From Protofrankia sp963555925 (GTDB lineage Bacteria; Actinomycetota; Actinomycetes; Frankiales; Frankiaceae): a stretch of DNA of 64,000 bases. The notes beneath the pieces are model-generated. The model was given only the letters and a program-made list of their open reading frames with translations, was not told the origin of the DNA and searched no databases. The DNA is taken from the NCBI GenBank assembly GCA_963555925.1, contig CAUVXJ010000017.1, forward strand, positions 49,274 to 113,273, given 5' to 3'. This document shows positions 60,761 through 64,000 of the stretch, in pieces. Position numbers and translations under genes: made by a program. Within the stretch, counting starts at the first letter, position 1, and the number at the start of each line of letters is the position of its first letter.

Positions 60761-60916
60761 GTGGCGGCCTGGCGGAGTAACCCCCCCCGTCGGGATGTCC
60801 GCACGCTGCTGGCGTGGTTCGGCGCTCAGCCGGCCGAAGGGTTTGCGATCATGGTTCGGCTCGCCCGCTTCGAGGTCGATGACCCCGAAGCGGGTGAGCG
60901 TTCACCCGACTGGTGA
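60761..60916 (+). CDS. Possible 51-residue hypothetical protein
   Basis: A short frame from GTG 60761 with GAAGGA just upstream (tight spacing). The predicted peptide contains RRDVRTLLAWFGAQPAEGF and an acidic C-terminus (RFEVDDPEAGERSPDW). The composition is more protein-like than the surrounding shadows, but no family is recognised. It overlaps the convergent methyltransferase by 15 nt and crosses a run of eight C. It could be the tail of a decayed gene. Confidence 0.25.
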   Translation: MAAWRSNPPRRDVRTLLAWFGAQPAEGFAIMVRLARFEVDDPEAGERSPDW

Positions 60917-61564
60917 CGACTTCGCGACAACCGCGACGACCAAGCCGTCACCGGCGGTCAGGAGCATCGGCGTCAGCCGGATGTCGTCCCGCACGGCGGT
61001 CGCGAGCTCCCGGGCCGCGACGGCCTCGGGATCACGAGCGGCCAGGTCCGCGACCCGCCCACCGGCGAGCATGCCGGCGAACACCACGATCCCGCCCGGC
61101 CGCAGAAGGCGGAGGGCCTGGTTGAGGTAATCGGTGGCCTCACGCCGGTCCGCATCGCAGAAGACCAGGTCATAAGCACCGTCGGTGAGGCGGGGCAGGA
61201 CGTCGAGGGCCCGGCCTGTTATCAGCCGGCTGCGGTTGGATGCCATTCCCGCGTCGGCATACGTGCGGCGCGCGAGCCGGAGATGTTCGGCCTCGACGTC
61301 AATGGTGGTGAGCGTTCCGTCCGGCCGCATACCTCGCAGGAGCCAGGTACCGGACACCCCTGTACCCGTTCCGATTTCGACGACGGTGCGGGCGGCGACA
61401 CATGCGGCGAGAAAACGAAGGATGGACCCGGCACCCGGGCTGACGGGAACGATCCCGACCTCCTCGGCGCGTGCTCGGGCAGCCCTCAGCGGAGGGTCTT
61501 CCAGCAGGAAGCCCTCGGTGTATTCGGAGGCCGGATCGATGGCTCCGGTGGCTGTGTCGGGCAT
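60902..61564 (-). CDS. SAM-dependent O-methyltransferase (class I)
   Basis: A 220-residue O-methyltransferase of the catechol/caffeoyl-CoA OMT-like family. SAM motif I is VVEIGTGTGVSGTWLL, then IDVEAEHLRLARRTYADAG, YDLVFCDADRREATDYL and LLRPGGIVVFAGML. The divergent position before sigE is conserved (Rv1220c in M. tuberculosis). The substrate is unknown. Confidence 0.93.
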   Translation of the reverse strand: MPDTATGAIDPASEYTEGFLLEDPPLRAARARAEEVGIVPVSPGAGSILRFLAACVAARTVVEIGTGTGVSGTWLLRGMRPDGTLTTIDVEAEHLRLARRTYADAGMASNRSRLITGRALDVLPRLTDGAYDLVFCDADRREATDYLNQALRLLRPGGIVVFAGMLAGGRVADLAARDPEAVAARELATAVRDDIRLTPMLLTAGDGLVVAVVAKSSPVG

Positions 61565-61732
61565 GACATGGGCAGCCTACGGGAACGCCCGCTGTGGATG
61601 GTGCGTTCGTCTGGTCAGCGCACCTCGTGTCGGGATGGATCGAGGGGAGATCAGCCGGTGTCCGCTGCGGGTTTTGCCGCGCCATGGCCGGCGCGTCGGG
61701 TACGTTCGTCGCGAACCGATCGAGAGGCGACC

Positions 61733-62647
61733 GTGACCGGACAGGACGCGCGCCTGGCGACGTTCGCGCCCGGACGGTCGGCTTCGTCCCGTCCGGTGTC
61801 CGATGGCGACGCCGGACGTGACGAAACCGTCGCCGTCGACGTCGCCGGGGTGGATCAGACCACGTGGGTGCCACCCACCTGGGAAGAGGTCGTCCGGGAT
61901 CACGGTAATCGGGTGTATCGGCTCGCTTACCGGCTTACCGGTAACGCACATGATGCCGAGGACCTCACCCAGGACGTCTTCGTGCGGGTGTTCCGGTCGC
62001 TGGCCGATTACACGCCCGGCACCTTTGAGGGCTGGCTGCACCGGATCACTACAAACCTCTTCCTGGATCGGATGCGCCGCCAGCAGAAGATTCGGTTCGA
62101 CGCGTTGCCGGACGACCCGGAACGCCTCGCCGGCCGCGAAGCGAGTCCCGAGGCTGTATATGCGGAGTCGCATCTCGATGCAGACATCGAAGGTGCGCTG
62201 GCAGCGCTCCCGCCCGATTTCCGGGCTGCGGTCGTGTTGTGCGACATCGAACAGTTGTCCTATGAGGAGATCGCGCAGACTCTCGGGGTGAAACTCGGGA
62301 CCGTCCGCAGTCGGATCTCCCGGGGCCGCGCCATGCTGCGCCAAGCCCTCGCCGATCGGGCGCCGCGCACGTCGGTGACGACAGACGGGCCGGCAGAGTT
62401 CACAGCATCGGGCGCCGTGACGGCTGACGCCGTCCCAGCCGGTGGGGCCGTCCTGACCGTGTCGTCGACGTCGGACACGGTGGCCGGCCCGGTCGTGCCC
62501 GTGGCAGTCCCGGTCGTCCCGGTTGATGACGGTATGCCGTCGTCACGCCGATCGCACCGGATCACTCGGCGGACGCCGCCGACAGGCCTGCCGGCGGCGG
62601 CGAATGCTGGTGGTGGCACGTCGTCCGCACCGGAGGGGGAGGCGTGA
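61733..62647 (+). CDS. sigE: ECF sigma factor SigE with C-terminal extension
   Basis: A 304-residue ECF sigma factor for envelope stress. Region 2 is VYRLAYRLTGNAHDAEDLTQ DVFVRVFRSL and region 4 is LPPDFRAAVVLCDIEQLSYE, then TLGVKLGTVRSRISRGRAML. About 90 extra residues after region 4 are Ala/Val/Pro/Thr-rich and probably disordered; most SigE proteins lack this. GTG 61733 has GAGAGGCGACC upstream. The stop overlaps the anti-sigma gene as GTGA. Identity as sigE rests on synteny and sequence style. Confidence 0.9.
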   Translation: MTGQDARLATFAPGRSASSRPVSDGDAGRDETVAVDVAGVDQTTWVPPTWEEVVRDHGNRVYRLAYRLTGNAHDAEDLTQDVFVRVFRSLADYTPGTFEGWLHRITTNLFLDRMRRQQKIRFDALPDDPERLAGREASPEAVYAESHLDADIEGALAALPPDFRAAVVLCDIEQLSYEEIAQTLGVKLGTVRSRISRGRAMLRQALADRAPRTSVTTDGPAEFTASGAVTADAVPAGGAVLTVSSTSDTVAGPVVPVAVPVVPVDDGMPSSRRSHRITRRTPPTGLPAAANAGGGTSSAPEGEA

Positions 62648-63567
62648 CCGGACATCTCGGTAAGCAGATCGCCCCACTGGTCGACGGGCAACTGGACCAC
62701 GACGGTCGGGACCGTGCCTTGGCGCATGTCGCGTGCTGTTCGTCCTGTCAGCGGGAGGTCGCTCAGCTGCGCCATCTCAAGGCCCGGCTGGCGGGGCTCG
62801 GTGATCCGGCCCTTCCGGGGGGAGTGACGGAGCGGCTGCTGCGAATGGCAGTTCCCGCCGCATCCAGACCGGCTGGACCGGCGCGGAGGCGTCCGGCGTT
62901 CCTGGCCGTTCGCGTGGTCATCCGGACGGCCAGGCGTGGTCTTTTCGTCGGCGTCATCACCTCGGTGGTCCAGCCGGTCGTCCAGCGCCCTGTGCGGAGC
63001 GCCCATCCGCCGCACTCGGCGATGCCGACCCGGGCGACGGCGACCCGGGCGACGGCGACCCGGGCGACGGCAGGGCGGGTGGCTTCGCCAGCCAGGCTGG
63101 TTGATCTCGTTGGTGCTGCCGGCCCGAAGGGGCGCCGCGGGCCGGGCCCGACGACGCGCCTTGATCCGAGTCGGCCGGACACGGCGCCGCGCGCAGTCAT
63201 CGCGTCCGGTGGTCGTCGGCTGGCGATCGGCCCGGCCAGCAGCTGGCGGGGACGCCGGAGCCGGACCAGACGTACCTTGGTGAGTTCGGTGGCTGTGATT
63301 GTTTTCGCTGTCGCGGGCGCTGCGCTCGGAGAGACACGTGCGCCTGACACGGTTCCGCAACCGTCGGGTCCCGTCGCGATCCCGGCGGCGCGGCCCAACG
63401 CCGTCTCCGGGACGGGCATCGCAGGGACGGGCATCGCAGGGACGAGTCTGCTCGGCGCCAATGCCGCTGGAACCGGTGCCGCTGATGTCGATGTCGCCGA
63501 AGCCGGGGTCGGCCGCCTGCCGCCGGTGATGGCTGCGGTGTTGCTGCCGGGTGGCCCGCGGCGCTAG
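62644..63567 (+). CDS. Zinc anti-sigma factor (RseA-like) of SigE
   Basis: A 307-residue anti-sigma factor. The ZAS zinc motif is H28-x3-C32-x2-C35 (HVACCSSC) within an N-terminal cytosolic domain. A long Arg/Ala/Pro-rich linker with repeats (ATATRATATRATA) leads to a membrane helix at about residue 217-240 (TLVSSVAVIVFAVAGAALGE), then a short extracytoplasmic tail with GTGIAGTGIAGT. It is coupled to sigE by GTGA. It should hold SigE inactive until envelope or redox stress. It is much longer than the mycobacterial RseA. Confidence 0.87.
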   Translation: MTGHLGKQIAPLVDGQLDHDGRDRALAHVACCSSCQREVAQLRHLKARLAGLGDPALPGGVTERLLRMAVPAASRPAGPARRRPAFLAVRVVIRTARRGLFVGVITSVVQPVVQRPVRSAHPPHSAMPTRATATRATATRATAGRVASPARLVDLVGAAGPKGRRGPGPTTRLDPSRPDTAPRAVIASGGRRLAIGPASSWRGRRSRTRRTLVSSVAVIVFAVAGAALGETRAPDTVPQPSGPVAIPAARPNAVSGTGIAGTGIAGTSLLGANAAGTGAADVDVAEAGVGRLPPVMAAVLLPGGPRR

Positions 63568-63570
63568 GAG

Positions 63571-63703
63571 GCCGCTGAATAACGGCGTTCGATCCGGCCG
63601 ACGGAGCCGGGGTACCCCGTGCATCGCGAAGCGATGGATGGGGAAGCGATGACGCCAGGCGGGATGCGGAGGGACGCGAGCCGGACAGGCGTTGTTCAGC
63701 GGC
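63571..63703. repeat. Palindromic repeat family, variant copy (D)
   Basis: A 133-bp element with 14-bp terminal inverted repeats (GCCGCTGAATAACG / CGTTGTTCAGCGGC, one mismatch). Its core GGGGTACCCCGTGCATCGCG is shared with copies A and B, but its ends are unlike theirs. It starts 4 bp after the anti-sigma gene stop. Confidence 0.75.
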
Positions 63704-64000
63704 ATCCTAGGGCCTGCCTGATGGATCGTCGCTCGCTTCGCCCCAGCCCGCTTGCTTCGCCCCCGCACAAACGGTTCGCGTCCGTGCGGGTCCCGGCTCC
63801 CGATGCCCGGAAGGCGTTCCAGCCGGGTTACCGCCGGCTGCCGCCGGGAGGTCGTACGGTAATAGATGTGTGATCGCAGTAGCGGGCGGCGGAGAGGCCC
63901 GAGGTCTCCCCGATGCCAACATGATCATGTTTGTGGATGTTTCGAGCCTGTGAGTACATCCGCTTGTTCCCTGATGCTGGAGGCGGAGGCGGAGGCGGAG
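63704..64000. other. Window edge, no gene recognised
   Basis: No supported gene. The last bases are a GGAGGC tandem (about 63977-64000) cut by the window edge. In other actinobacteria htrA and tat genes follow the sigE pair, but they are not seen here. Confidence 0.4.

Overview
The window is 64 kb of high-GC actinobacterial DNA. Several things point to a Frankia-like actinomycete: very high GC coding DNA, many GTG and TTG starts, ATGA/GTGA stop-start overlaps, a mycothiol gene (mshB), a SARP regulator, and a core gene order that I know from mycobacteria and other actinomycetes. The genus is an inference. No rRNA, tRNA, CRISPR array, integrase or transposase was recognised. A 411-base run of N interrupts one gene.

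Layout. (1) 0.5-16.7 kb is the conserved block fumC - glpX - DUF4245 - xseB - xseA - ispH. Accessory genes interrupt it: a secreted GH16 glycoside hydrolase and a fatty-acid-hydroxylase-type membrane enzyme, a PIN/NYN-FHA protein next to a Ser/Thr kinase carrying 21 WD40 repeats (three seven-repeat blocks), and an adenosine/aminodeoxyfutalosine deaminase between xseB and xseA. (2) 16.8-30.2 kb is a single leftward, translationally coupled cluster of ten genes for a surface glycan or glycolipid: four GT genes, one with two GT2 domains, plus a NodB deacetylase, two flippases, a large polytopic membrane protein, a small membrane protein and a CAT-fold acyltransferase. It lies between ispH and ychF. 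(3) 31.2-40.3 kb holds DUF6542, rmuC, a DUF4232 lipoprotein, ychF, an orphan substrate-binding lipoprotein, a pterin dehydratase, a Nudix hydrolase and typA.

(4) 40.5-48 kb is the most unusual part. A decayed copy of mshB lies just after typA and the intact mshB lies 7.4 kb downstream. Between them is a compact locus: SARP regulator, ECF sigma factor with a coupled membrane protein, a 110-residue Trp/Ser-rich secreted peptide in its own hairpin-bounded unit, a lipoprotein, a peptidoglycan-binding adaptor, an ABC ATPase and an FtsX/MacB-type permease. I read it as a candidate secreted-peptide (bacteriocin-like) and exporter/immunity system.

(5) 48-64 kb returns to conserved actinobacterial genes: mshB, DUF6113, a flavin reductase, a SirB1-type protein, fdxA, dapC-dapD-dapE (succinylase lysine/DAP branch), two LOG-family proteins, folP, a DivIVA-like protein, an SRPBCC protein, DUF3117, a methyltransferase, and sigE with its zinc anti-sigma factor. 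Palindromic repeats of one family (about 41.2, 59.1, 60.3 and 63.6 kb) lie in the intergenic gaps, and a related perfect hairpin ends rmuC.
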